The position numbers and the translations under genes were made by a program. 41,768 nt of DNA from an uncultured Clostridium sp. (lineage in GTDB: Bacteria > Bacillota > Clostridia > Lachnospirales > Lachnospiraceae): assembly GCA_947644195.1 (NCBI GenBank), contig CANRZB010000034.1, positions 1 to 41,768 of the forward strand. The letters run 5' to 3'. The notes beneath the pieces are model-generated. The model was not told the DNA's origin, made no database searches, and was given only the letters and a program-made list of their open reading frames with translations. This document shows, piece after piece, positions 7,618-15,698 of this stretch (positions are counted from its first letter, which is position 1; each line of letters opens with the position of its first letter).

Positions 7618-10600
7618 TTACTTTCCCTGAGAGATTGTCGCAATATCCACCACCGACAGATTCCCCTCCTCGGAACTTTCCAAACTGGTCAATAACGCCG
7701 CTGCCGTGTCCAGGGAAGTCAGCACATTCACTCCCGTTTCAATCGCCGTGCGGCGGATCAGAAAGCCATCTTTCAGTTTGTCCCCATGCGTTGGTGTATC
7801 AATCACCAGATCAATCTGATGATCTAACAACAGGTCCATCAAGGTCGGCGCTTCCTCATTAATGCGGTTGACCGGAATCGTCAGCACACCATTCTCATTA
7901 AAAACTCTCGCCGTACTCCGGGTCGCAAAGAGATCATAGCCCAGTTTCTTGAAACGGCGGGCAATTTCCACTCCTTCCAGTTTATCCGAATCTTTCAGCG
8001 TAATGATCATCTTCTTATGTTTCGGCAGATCCACACCCGCTCCCATAAATGCCTTATACAGTGCTTCATCAAAAGACCTGGAAATCCCCAGACATTCCCC
8101 GGTAGATTTCATTTCCGGCCCCAGGCTGATTTCGGCACCACGCAGTTTCTCAAACGAGAAGACCGGCATTTTAATCGCCTTATAGTCCGATTTCTCTGCC
8201 AATCCCGGTTCATACCCCAGATCCCGGATCTTTGCGCCCAGGATTACCTGCGAAGCCAAATCCACAATCGGAATCCCGGTTACCTTGCTGATATATGGCA
8301 CGGTCCGGCTGGAACGAGGATTTACTTCAATAACATACACCTCATCCTCATACACAATAAACTGAATATTAATCAGTCCGATTACATGCAGCGAACGTGC
8401 CAATTTTCTCGTATAATCCACCAGTACCTTCTGTATTTTCTCAGAAATGGACTGCGCCGGATAGACCGAAATACTGTCTCCCGAATGGATCCCGGCACGC
8501 TCAATATGCTCCATGATTCCCGGAATCAGAATGTCTTCGCCGTCGCAGACCGCATCTACCTCGATCTCTTTTCCCATCAGATATTTGTCAATCAGGATCG
8601 GATGTTCCTGGTGATATCTGGTAACCACCGCCATAAATTCCCGGATATCGTCATCCGAGACAGCGATCTGCATCCCCTGTCCTCCCAGGACATAGGAAGG
8701 ACGGATCAACACCGGATAGCCCAGTTCATTAGCCACCTTTAATGCTTCTTCCGTTGTAAACACGGTATCCCCCTTTGCCCTTGGGATACAACACTGCTCC
8801 AGGATTTCATCAAACAGCTCCCGGTCCTCTGCCGCGTCTACATCCTCCGCACTGGTACCCAGAATTCTTACCCCCATCTTCATCAGGGATTCCGTCAGAT
8901 TGATCGCCGTCTGTCCGCCAAACTGTACAACCGCACCGTCCGGCTTCTCCAACCGCACGATATTCTCCACATCCTCCGGGGTCAACGGCTCAAAATACAG
9001 CTTATCCGCAATATCAAAATCCGTGCTGACGGTTTCCGGGTTGTTATTCACAATAATTGTCTCATACCCTTCTTTCGCCAATGCCCATACACTGTGAACG
9101 GAACAGTAATCAAACTCAATTCCCTGCCCGATCCGAATTGGCCCGGAACCAAGTACCATGATCTTCTTGCGGTCAGACTGCGCCTCCACCTCATTCACAC
9201 CGTCAAAACAACTGTAATAATATGGCGTTTCGGAAGCAAATTCTGCCGCACAGGTATCCACCATCTTGAAAGAAGCCGTCAGTCCATATTCTTCTCGAAG
9301 ATCCCGGATCTCTTTCTCTTCCCTTCCAGTCCATCGTGCAATCACACAGTCCGGAAATTCCAATCGTTTTGCCTCAGCCAGCAATTCCCGGCTAAGATTC
9401 CCCGCACTTGCCTTAATCTGTTTCTCCATCTCCACCAAAATTGCCAGTTTATCAATAAACCAGGGATCAATCATGGTAACTTCATGAATCTGCTCATAGC
9501 TGGAAATCCCCCGGCGCAGCAATTCCGCAATCAGATAAATCCTTCGGTCGTCAATCACCGGAAGCTGTTCTAACACTTCTTCATCGGTCAAATCATCATA
9601 CTCTCCCGTTTCCAGGCAGTCCACATGTTGGGACAGCGAGCGGAGCGCTTTCATCAAAGCTCCCTCAAAATTCGTACAAATACTCATTACCTCGCCGGTA
9701 GCTTTCATCTGTGTCGTCAGCGTTCGTTTCGCACTGATAAATTTATCAAACGGAAGCCTCGGCACTTTAACCACAACATAATCGAGTGCCGGCTCAAAAC
9801 TGGCATAGGTTTTTCCGGTTACGGCATTGGGAATTTCATCTAAAGTATATCCCAACGCAATTTTGGCAGACACCTTGGCAATCGGATAGCCCGTCGCCTT
9901 GGATGCCAGCGCCGAGGAACGGCTCACACGAGGATTAACCTCAATCACGATATACTCAAAGGACGTAGGATGCAGGGCAAACTGTACATTACATCCGCCG
10001 GTAATCTGAAGTTCATCAATGATGCGCAGCGCCGAAGTTCGCAGCATCTGGTATTCTTTATCTGACAAAGTCTGGGACGGTGCTACGACAATACTGTCCC
10101 CGGTATGCACGCCGACCGGATCCAGGTTTTCCATATTGCAGATCGTAATACAAGTACCATTGCTGTCCCGCATCACCTCATACTCAATCTCTTTCCATCC
10201 GGCAATACACCGTTCCACCAAAACCTGCCCTACCCGTGACAACCGCAGCCCATTCGACAGAATTTCCTCTAGTTCCTGACGGTTATGGGCGATACCACCG
10301 CCGGACCCTCCCAGCGTATACGCTGGACGCAACACCACCGGGTATCCAATCTCCTCTGCAAAGACAGCGCCATCCTCGATATTTTCAACGAGCAAGGATG
10401 CCGCACACGGCTCTCCAATGCGCTCCATCATATCCTTAAATTCCTGACGTCCCTCCGCATTTCGGATCGTCTGTGCCGTGGTCCCCAGCAGTCTCACACC
10501 ATGGCTGTCCAAAAACCCGGACTCTGCTAATTCCATTCCCAAATTTAATCCTGCCTGCCCTCCCATATTTGGCAGCAGGCTGTCCGGTTTTTCGACCTCA

Positions 10601-10833
10601 ATGATATGCTGCAGCACTTCTACCGTCAAAGGCTCAATATAGACTTTATCTGCAATGTCTTTATCCGTCATGATCGTGGCAGGGTTAGAATTAACCAGAA
10701 TGACTTCCATCCCCTCTTCTTTCAGGGAACGGCATGCCTGTGTTCCGGCATAGTCAAACTCTGCCGCCTGTCCGATCACGATCGGGCCGGAACCAATTAC
10801 CATCACTCTCTTGATACCCTCTAATTTTGGCAT
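7618..10833 (-). CDS. carB: Carbamoyl-phosphate synthase large subunit
   Basis: CarB joins bicarbonate, ammonia (channelled from CarA) and two ATP into carbamoyl phosphate for pyrimidine and arginine synthesis. The 1071-aa product has the expected two homologous halves, each with an ATP-grasp domain: VMVIGSGPIVIGQAAEFDYAG at the start and KIMVLGSGPIRIGQGIEFDYCS around residue 560. GGSGGGIAHN and GGQGMQIAV are the two glycine loops. A C-terminal MGS-like allosteric domain follows residue ~940. The start at 10833 (MPKLEG) follows GAGGAGTATC. Nothing in the sequence looks broken. The 145-bp gap to carA holds no promoter that I can defend, so carA and carB are probably one transcript. Confidence 0.97.
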   Translation of the reverse strand: MPKLEGIKRVMVIGSGPIVIGQAAEFDYAGTQACRSLKEEGMEVILVNSNPATIMTDKDIADKVYIEPLTVEVLQHIIEVEKPDSLLPNMGGQAGLNLGMELAESGFLDSHGVRLLGTTAQTIRNAEGRQEFKDMMERIGEPCAASLLVENIEDGAVFAEEIGYPVVLRPAYTLGGSGGGIAHNRQELEEILSNGLRLSRVGQVLVERCIAGWKEIEYEVMRDSNGTCITICNMENLDPVGVHTGDSIVVAPSQTLSDKEYQMLRTSALRIIDELQITGGCNVQFALHPTSFEYIVIEVNPRVSRSSALASKATGYPIAKVSAKIALGYTLDEIPNAVTGKTYASFEPALDYVVVKVPRLPFDKFISAKRTLTTQMKATGEVMSICTNFEGALMKALRSLSQHVDCLETGEYDDLTDEEVLEQLPVIDDRRIYLIAELLRRGISSYEQIHEVTMIDPWFIDKLAILVEMEKQIKASAGNLSRELLAEAKRLEFPDCVIARWTGREEKEIRDLREEYGLTASFKMVDTCAAEFASETPYYYSCFDGVNEVEAQSDRKKIMVLGSGPIRIGQGIEFDYCSVHSVWALAKEGYETIIVNNNPETVSTDFDIADKLYFEPLTPEDVENIVRLEKPDGAVVQFGGQTAINLTESLMKMGVRILGTSAEDVDAAEDRELFDEILEQCCIPRAKGDTVFTTEEALKVANELGYPVLIRPSYVLGGQGMQIAVSDDDIREFMAVVTRYHQEHPILIDKYLMGKEIEVDAVCDGEDILIPGIMEHIERAGIHSGDSISVYPAQSISEKIQKVLVDYTRKLARSLHVIGLINIQFIVYEDEVYVIEVNPRSSRTVPYISKVTGIPIVDLASQVILGAKIRDLGYEPGLAEKSDYKAIKMPVFSFEKLRGAEISLGPEMKSTGECLGISRSFDEALYKAFMGAGVDLPKHKKMIITLKDSDKLEGVEIARRFKKLGYDLFATRSTARVFNENGVLTIPVNRINEEAPTLMDLLLDHQIDLVIDTPTHGDKLKDGFLIRRTAIETGVNVLTSLDTAAALLTSLESSEEGNLSVVDIATISQGK

Positions 10834-10978
10834 GATACTCCTCCTCTCTGCGCTGCCCACGGCACAGATACTATTTTTTATCTACAAACCATTCCTGTAA
10901 GTCCTGATCTCCTATGGGTTATCGGAAAAAATTTGCCCACAAAATGGATTTCGTTTCATTCTCCTATTACAAGTAGGC

Positions 10979-12073
10979 TTACATCATTTTTATAAACTCA
11001 TCAAACAGTAGCTCCGAATCTTTCGGCCCGGCATTGGCTTCCGGGTGAAACTGTACCGTGCGGATCGGCTGATTCAGATACCACAATCCCTCCACGGTCT
11101 GGTCATTGACATTGACAAACCACGGTTTCGCCAACGCCGGATTTAACGAATCTGCGTCAACCACATACCCATGATTCTGGGAGGATATATATACCTTTCC
11201 GGTATCCAGATTCTTTACCGGATGGTTTGCCCCCCGGTGTCCGTATTTCATTTTATACGTCCTGGCATCGTGAGCCAACGCCATTAACTGATGCCCCAGA
11301 CAAATCGCAAAGATTGGAATCCCTGCATCGACCAGCAAACGGATCTGTGCAATGATGTCCACACATTCCGCTGGATCTCCCGGTCCGTTCGTAATCATAA
11401 TTCCGTCCGGGTTGCTTGCAATCACGGTCTCTGCGTCAAAATCACAGGGATAGACCGTTACCTCACAGCCTCGGTTTAACAGACACCGGATAATGTTTCT
11501 CTTGGTTCCCACATCAATGACCGCAACCTGATATTTGACTTTACCAGCTTCGGAACCAAGGTCACCCGGTTTGTAAACGACGGGCTGATCGCAGCTCACT
11601 TTTTTTACGACCCCGGTTACCTGGTATTCCCGTATCCGGGGCAGTACTTGCTCAAGATCCTGTGGCAGTTCTGTCGTAATCATGCCGTTCATCGTTCCCT
11701 TTTCTCGCAGAATTTTTGTTAGGGCCCTGGTATCAATGCCGTAGATTCCAGGAATCTCATACTGCTGTAAAAAATGGCTGATGGAATCCTCGGAACGGAA
11801 ATTACTCGGCATCCGTGCAAATTCCCGCACAATAAAACCATCCGGCCAGCCGCGCACAGACTCCATATCGTCGGCGGCAATTCCATAGTTACCAATCAAT
11901 GGATAAGTCATGGTAACAGCCTGTCCCGCATAGCTCGGATCAGTCAATACCTCCAGATAGCCTGTCATGGAGGTATTGAAGACGATCTCACTGATGACTT
12001 CTTTCTTCGCTCCAAAACTTTTTCCCTCAAAGACCGTACCATCCTCCAGGATTAAATATGCTTTTTCTATCAT
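10979..12073 (-). CDS. carA: Carbamoyl-phosphate synthase small subunit (glutamine amidotransferase)
   Basis: CarA hydrolyses glutamine and passes ammonia to CarB. The N-terminal CPSase_sm domain (YLILEDGTVFEGKSFGA, FNTSMTGYLEVLTDPSY) is followed by a class I glutamine amidotransferase domain with the nucleophile in FAICLGHQLMALA and the histidine/glutamate in VQFHPEANAGP. At about 364 aa it has the usual length. The start at 12073 (MIEKAY) is preferred because AAGGA lies 9 bp upstream; its ATG overlaps the TGA of the ANTAR gene by 4 bp (ATGA), implying translational coupling. This physical coupling to a nitrogen regulator suggests carAB is controlled with the glutamate genes. Confidence 0.96.
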   Translation of the reverse strand: MIEKAYLILEDGTVFEGKSFGAKKEVISEIVFNTSMTGYLEVLTDPSYAGQAVTMTYPLIGNYGIAADDMESVRGWPDGFIVREFARMPSNFRSEDSISHFLQQYEIPGIYGIDTRALTKILREKGTMNGMITTELPQDLEQVLPRIREYQVTGVVKKVSCDQPVVYKPGDLGSEAGKVKYQVAVIDVGTKRNIIRCLLNRGCEVTVYPCDFDAETVIASNPDGIMITNGPGDPAECVDIIAQIRLLVDAGIPIFAICLGHQLMALAHDARTYKMKYGHRGANHPVKNLDTGKVYISSQNHGYVVDADSLNPALAKPWFVNVNDQTVEGLWYLNQPIRTVQFHPEANAGPKDSELLFDEFIKMM

Positions 12074-12627
12074 AAGTTCCATTCCTTTCCATTTAGTTCT
12101 AAAATCATCGCCGCTGTTTCCACCATCGGATTACCACTGTCCATACTGATTTTCTGGATATAGCGGTAAGCTTCCTCCTCGGTCAGCTTATTTCTCTCAA
12201 TCAACAATGCTTTCGCTGTATCAATCGTCTGTTTTTCCCGATCGGTCCGAACCCGTGGGCGCTTATGTTTTTTCCGCCAGCGTTGATACTGTACCATCAT
12301 CATTTCCATGGTACTGAGAAAATCCTGCATCTGAAATGGCATGGCAACGGAAACCAGACCTCTCACATCATGTTCTGCCAATTTCGCCGGTGATGCTAAC
12401 AGTAACATCTGAAAACTCTCTGGCAGATATTCCTGAATCTCTGTAAAATACATATCTGAAAACCGATAGCCGCACACCACGATACCGCCCTCAGACTCAC
12501 TGGCAGCACTGATAATCTGCGCACCACTGTCACACACCTTATAGATATCGTATCCATTCCGAACCAGAAGTTTTCGGAGATTCTTCGCATCTTCCAGTTT
12601 GGGAAAAGCCACAATGATATCTAACAT
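12070..12627 (-). CDS. ANTAR-domain antiterminator with degenerate receiver domain
   Basis: ANTAR proteins bind RNA hairpins in leaders and stop terminator formation. The C-terminal ~60 residues fit the domain: TIDTAKALLIERNKLTEEEAY, then IQKISMDSGNPMVETAAMIL. Residues 1-110 look like a response-regulator fold but lack its key residues: the acidic pair at strand 1 reads DIIVAFPK, the phospho-acceptor position falls in VVCGYRF with no Asp, and the conserved Lys position reads AMPF. The protein is therefore unlikely to be controlled by phosphorylation and may respond to a ligand or partner. The gene follows the glutamine-synthetase-like gene by 17 bp; the ribosome binding site AGGAGG overlaps that gene's stop region, 13 bp from the ATG, an unusually long spacing. 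The likely RNA target is the gltB leader at 20388-20435. Confidence 0.88.
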   Translation of the reverse strand: MLDIIVAFPKLEDAKNLRKLLVRNGYDIYKVCDSGAQIISAASESEGGIVVCGYRFSDMYFTEIQEYLPESFQMLLLASPAKLAEHDVRGLVSVAMPFQMQDFLSTMEMMMVQYQRWRKKHKRPRVRTDREKQTIDTAKALLIERNKLTEEEAYRYIQKISMDSGNPMVETAAMILELNGKEWNL

Positions 12628-12644
12628 AAACCAACGCTAACCTC

Positions 12645-13958
12645 CTATATTTTTCCCAAATACCTTGCATGCTCCCACATAGTTACCTCTTTGCAATACT
12701 CATTCCACTCCTCATCCTTGGTATGGATGAGGTGACCGGAAATATGGTTCTCCAGGACATCCTGCAAAAAAACATCCTCCCGAAACAAACTAACTGCCTC
12801 ATATAAAGTACGCGGTAACGTCCCAATCTCCTGCTTGCCGTTATTTCCCTGCTCCTCGATGGAAGGCATTGGTTGAAGGCCTCGGCGAATTCCATCTAAA
12901 CCTGCCGCCAGACAAGAAGCGATAACCAGGTACGGATTCGCGGCGCCATCAGGACTGCGCAGAACGATCCTGGCTCCGTCTCCACCAATGGAGGTCAGAC
13001 GAATCAAAGGACTGTCATTGGTAAATGACCATCCCACCGTGACTGGCGCCAGATAACCAGGAATCAATCTCTTATAGGAATTAACGATCGGATTATTTAC
13101 CAAAGACATGCTGGCAATATGCTCCAGGATTCCCGCCATAAATTGATATCCCTCTTCACTGATTCCCCGCACACCGTCAGCATCCGTAAAGATATTCCTG
13201 CCGTCCTTGCTCAGGGAAAACGTATAATGGGCGCCCGATCCTTTTAAATGCTTCCGCGGTTTTGGCATAAACGTCGCATGCACTCCATGCCGCCTTGCCA
13301 CCGTTTTTGCCACCAATCTGGTCGTCATAATGCTGTCCGCCATCGTCAGTGCATCCTTGTAAGTAATCTCCAGCACATGCTGGGAAGCTTCGTCAGAATG
13401 ATAGGAAGATTCCACCTCGATATCCATATCTTCCAGATAAAGCACCATATCACGGCGGGTATTCTCTCCCCCGTCATTTGGGCCTACATCAAAATAGCCG
13501 CCCCGCTCATTAGAATGATTGGTCGGCTCTCCGTTTTCATCCAGGTCGAACAGAAAAAATTCATGTTTGATTCCTACATCAAACACATATCCCATTTCGT
13601 TCGCCTCTGCGATCACTTTCTTTAAAATATAGCGGCTATCCCCGATAAACGGGCTGCCATCCGGCTTTACCACGTCGCACAGGAAACGGGCCACTTTGCC
13701 GTTCTGAGGACGCCATGGAAAGATCACAAAGGTATCCAGATCCGGCACCAAAAACAACTCTTCATAGCCGGTTCCACGGAATCCATCAATGGCGGCGCAG
13801 TCAAACCGGCACCGCCCATCCAAAATTTTATCAATCTGACTGACCGTCATCGCCACATTTTTCAGTGTACCGCTGATATCAGTAAACTGAAGGCGGATAA
13901 ACTCAATATCCTCCTCCTTGATCAGGTCCAGTATATCCTGCCTGGAATACTTAGCCAT
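12645..13958 (-). CDS. Glutamine synthetase homologue with degraded active site (probable pseudoenzyme)
   Basis: The 437-aa product aligns end to end with type I glutamine synthetase (MAKYSRQDILDL, IRLQFTDISGTLKNV, PDLDTFVIFPW, HGVHATFMPKP, NSYKRLIPGY, RSPDGAANPYL). Compared from memory with B. subtilis GlnA, many catalytic positions are changed. The FDGSSIEGF loop reads FDCAAIDGF. The metal ligand pair GPEPEFF reads GIKHEFF (Lys131 for Glu, Glu133 kept). HHEVAPGQHE reads YHSDEASQHV (Ser188 and Val195 for two Glu ligands). The flap glutamate in GYEAP is Leu303, the Arg in NRSPLIR is Asp315, and the Glu in VEVRS is Val332. His244 and Arg334 remain. The frame is intact, so the protein is probably made but unable to synthesise glutamine. 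The adjacent ANTAR gene suggests a sensory role. Start at 13958 follows AGGAAAGG. Confidence 0.9.
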   Translation of the reverse strand: MAKYSRQDILDLIKEEDIEFIRLQFTDISGTLKNVAMTVSQIDKILDGRCRFDCAAIDGFRGTGYEELFLVPDLDTFVIFPWRPQNGKVARFLCDVVKPDGSPFIGDSRYILKKVIAEANEMGYVFDVGIKHEFFLFDLDENGEPTNHSNERGGYFDVGPNDGGENTRRDMVLYLEDMDIEVESSYHSDEASQHVLEITYKDALTMADSIMTTRLVAKTVARRHGVHATFMPKPRKHLKGSGAHYTFSLSKDGRNIFTDADGVRGISEEGYQFMAGILEHIASMSLVNNPIVNSYKRLIPGYLAPVTVGWSFTNDSPLIRLTSIGGDGARIVLRSPDGAANPYLVIASCLAAGLDGIRRGLQPMPSIEEQGNNGKQEIGTLPRTLYEAVSLFREDVFLQDVLENHISGHLIHTKDEEWNEYCKEVTMWEHARYLGKI

Positions 13959-14053
13959 CCAAAACACCTTTCCTTTCTATCCAATTGCTGCATCTCATTC
14001 TGCGGAAAACTGCCCGTAGAAATCCTTTTTATACCAATTTACACATTCATCCT

Positions 14054-14082
14054 ATTATACACGCAAATAATAACAGTGTCAA
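14054..14082 (-). promoter_or_regulatory. Consensus promoter of the glutamine-synthetase-like/ANTAR/carAB genes
   Basis: On the minus strand TTGACA (14082-14077) and TATAAT (14059-14054) are exactly 17 bp apart, matching the housekeeping sigma-A consensus at every position. Transcription would start near 14047 and give a leader of about 90 nt. I see no terminator in that leader. A possible weak hairpin (TCTaCGG...CCGCAGA) has one mismatch. Confidence 0.85.
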
Positions 14083-14099
14083 AATTTTTTCACGTTAGC

Positions 14100-15581
14100 C
14101 TATTCCAGATTCGTGTATCCCATCAGGCTCTCATCTACTTCTCTCGCTACCTGGCGGCCCTCCTGGATCCCCCATACCACCAGGGACTGCCCCCGGTGCA
14201 TATCTCCTGCCGTGAAAACTCTATCCACGTTGGTATGATAGCTTCCAGCCTCCGTTTCCACGTTGGTACGCGCATTGCATTTCACACCGAACGCTTTTGC
14301 CACATAATCCTCCGCCCCCAGAAAGCCTGCGGCGATCAATACACAATCTGCCGGAATCTCAAACTCGCTGTCTGGAATTTCCACCATATTCATCCTGCCC
14401 GTCTCTGCATCTTTCTTGGGTTCTAAGCGAACTAACTTTACTTTCTTCAGTTTTCCACCTTTATCGGCAACAAATTCCTTGACCGTCGCCTGATAGATCC
14501 GGGGATCCTGCCCATAGACAGCGATCGCCTCTTCCTGCCCATAATCTGTCTTGCAGATGCGGGGCCATTCCGGCCATGGGTTATTGTCGGCCCGTTCCTC
14601 TGGAAGTTTCGGCATCATCTCCACCTGCACCACAGACTTTGCTCCCTGTCGGACGGCAGTACCGACACAGTCATTGCCCGTATCTCCGCCACCGATCACT
14701 ACTACATGTTTTCCCTTGGTATCAATCCAACCATCCTTCTTTCCGGTCAACACATGCTTCGTGGAACGGGTCAAGTAATCCACCGCAAAATAGATCCCAT
14801 CCGCTTCCCGTCCCGGTGCCTTGATATCGCGAGGATTGGACGCACCACAGCATAGGATCACGCTGTCATATTCCTTTAAGAGATCTTCCGCTTTGATTTC
14901 CTTTCCAACATTCGCATTTACCACGAAATGTACGCCTTCCTCTTCCATAATCTTCTGCTTGCGGTCAATGACCCATTTCTCCAATTTCATATTCGGAATT
15001 CCGTACATCAACAGTCCGCCAATATGATCATTTCTCTCGTACACCGTCACCTCATGGCCGCGGCGGTTCAACTGGTCTGCCGCCGCCAGCCCGGAAGGCC
15101 CGGAACCTACAATCGCCACCTTTTTCCCGGTACGCACCGTTGGCGGTTCTGCCTCCATCCAGCCCTGTTCATATCCGTTTTCTATGATAAAGTGTTCATT
15201 CGCCTTACAGCTTACCGGCGTATCATTCAATCCGCAGGTACAGGCAGCCTCGCAAAGTGCCGGACAAACCCGGGAGGTAAATTCCGGAAAATTATTTGTC
15301 TGACGCAGCATCTGCAATGCCTTTTTATCATTCCCCAGATAGAGTAAATCGTTCCACTCCGGCACCAGATTATTGAGTGGACAGCCGGAAACCATGCCAC
15401 CTAACATCATACCGGACTGGCAAAACGGTACGCCACAGTTCATACAGCGCGCCGCCTGTTCCCTGCGGTCTTTATCCCGCATCGGAACATGAAATTCATC
15501 ATAATTCTTTATTCTTTTTCGCGGCTCTACGGCCACATTATCCTGTCTGTCATATTCCATAAATCCCGTTGGTTTTCCCAT
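14100..15581 (-). CDS. gltD: Glutamate synthase (NADPH) small subunit
   Basis: GltD oxidises NAD(P)H and passes electrons through FAD to the large subunit. The 493-aa product shows the N-terminal iron-sulfur cysteines (Cys46, 49, 54, 67 in CMNCGVPFC...GCPLNN, and Cys106, 110, 114, 116 in [13 protein letters not shown]). An FAD-binding [17 protein letters not shown] and a second nucleotide fold [15 protein letters not shown] follow, with a C-terminal [17 protein letters not shown]. The start is placed at 15581 ([12 protein letters not shown]) because GAGGAG lies 4 bp upstream; a frame extension of 12 codons upstream has no ribosome binding site and runs into a hairpin. The gene follows gltB and shares its transcript. 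Confidence 0.96.
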   Translation of the reverse strand: MGKPTGFMEYDRQDNVAVEPRKRIKNYDEFHVPMRDKDRREQAARCMNCGVPFCQSGMMLGGMVSGCPLNNLVPEWNDLLYLGNDKKALQMLRQTNNFPEFTSRVCPALCEAACTCGLNDTPVSCKANEHFIIENGYEQGWMEAEPPTVRTGKKVAIVGSGPSGLAAADQLNRRGHEVTVYERNDHIGGLLMYGIPNMKLEKWVIDRKQKIMEEEGVHFVVNANVGKEIKAEDLLKEYDSVILCCGASNPRDIKAPGREADGIYFAVDYLTRSTKHVLTGKKDGWIDTKGKHVVVIGGGDTGNDCVGTAVRQGAKSVVQVEMMPKLPEERADNNPWPEWPRICKTDYGQEEAIAVYGQDPRIYQATVKEFVADKGGKLKKVKLVRLEPKKDAETGRMNMVEIPDSEFEIPADCVLIAAGFLGAEDYVAKAFGVKCNARTNVETEAGSYHTNVDRVFTAGDMHRGQSLVVWGIQEGRQVAREVDESLMGYTNLE

Positions 15582-15617
15582 AATTCTCCTCATTTCTGCG
15601 TTGCTGGTTATGCTCAT

Positions 15618-15653
15618 ACCGGCAAAGTATTACAACGCCAATACTATGCCGGT
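15618..15653 (-). other. Intercistronic hairpin between gltB and gltD
   Basis: ACCGGCAaAGTATT pairs with AATACTaTGCCGGT around the loop ACAACGCC, giving 13 of 14 paired positions. There is no U-run, so it is not a typical terminator. It may act in mRNA processing or stability, or set the GltB:GltD ratio. Confidence 0.65.
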
Positions 15654-15698
15654 AACAAGGTTACACAAAAAGGGATACCCCCATCTTCAAAATGAATC

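Noticed and set aside
8017-8742. Long plus-strand frame inside carB
   Set aside because: It is antisense to a strongly conserved gene, with no ribosome binding site or recognisable product.
10912-10959. 15-codon small frame between carA and carB
   Set aside because: The AGGAGA motif touches its ATG with no spacing, and nothing suggests conservation.
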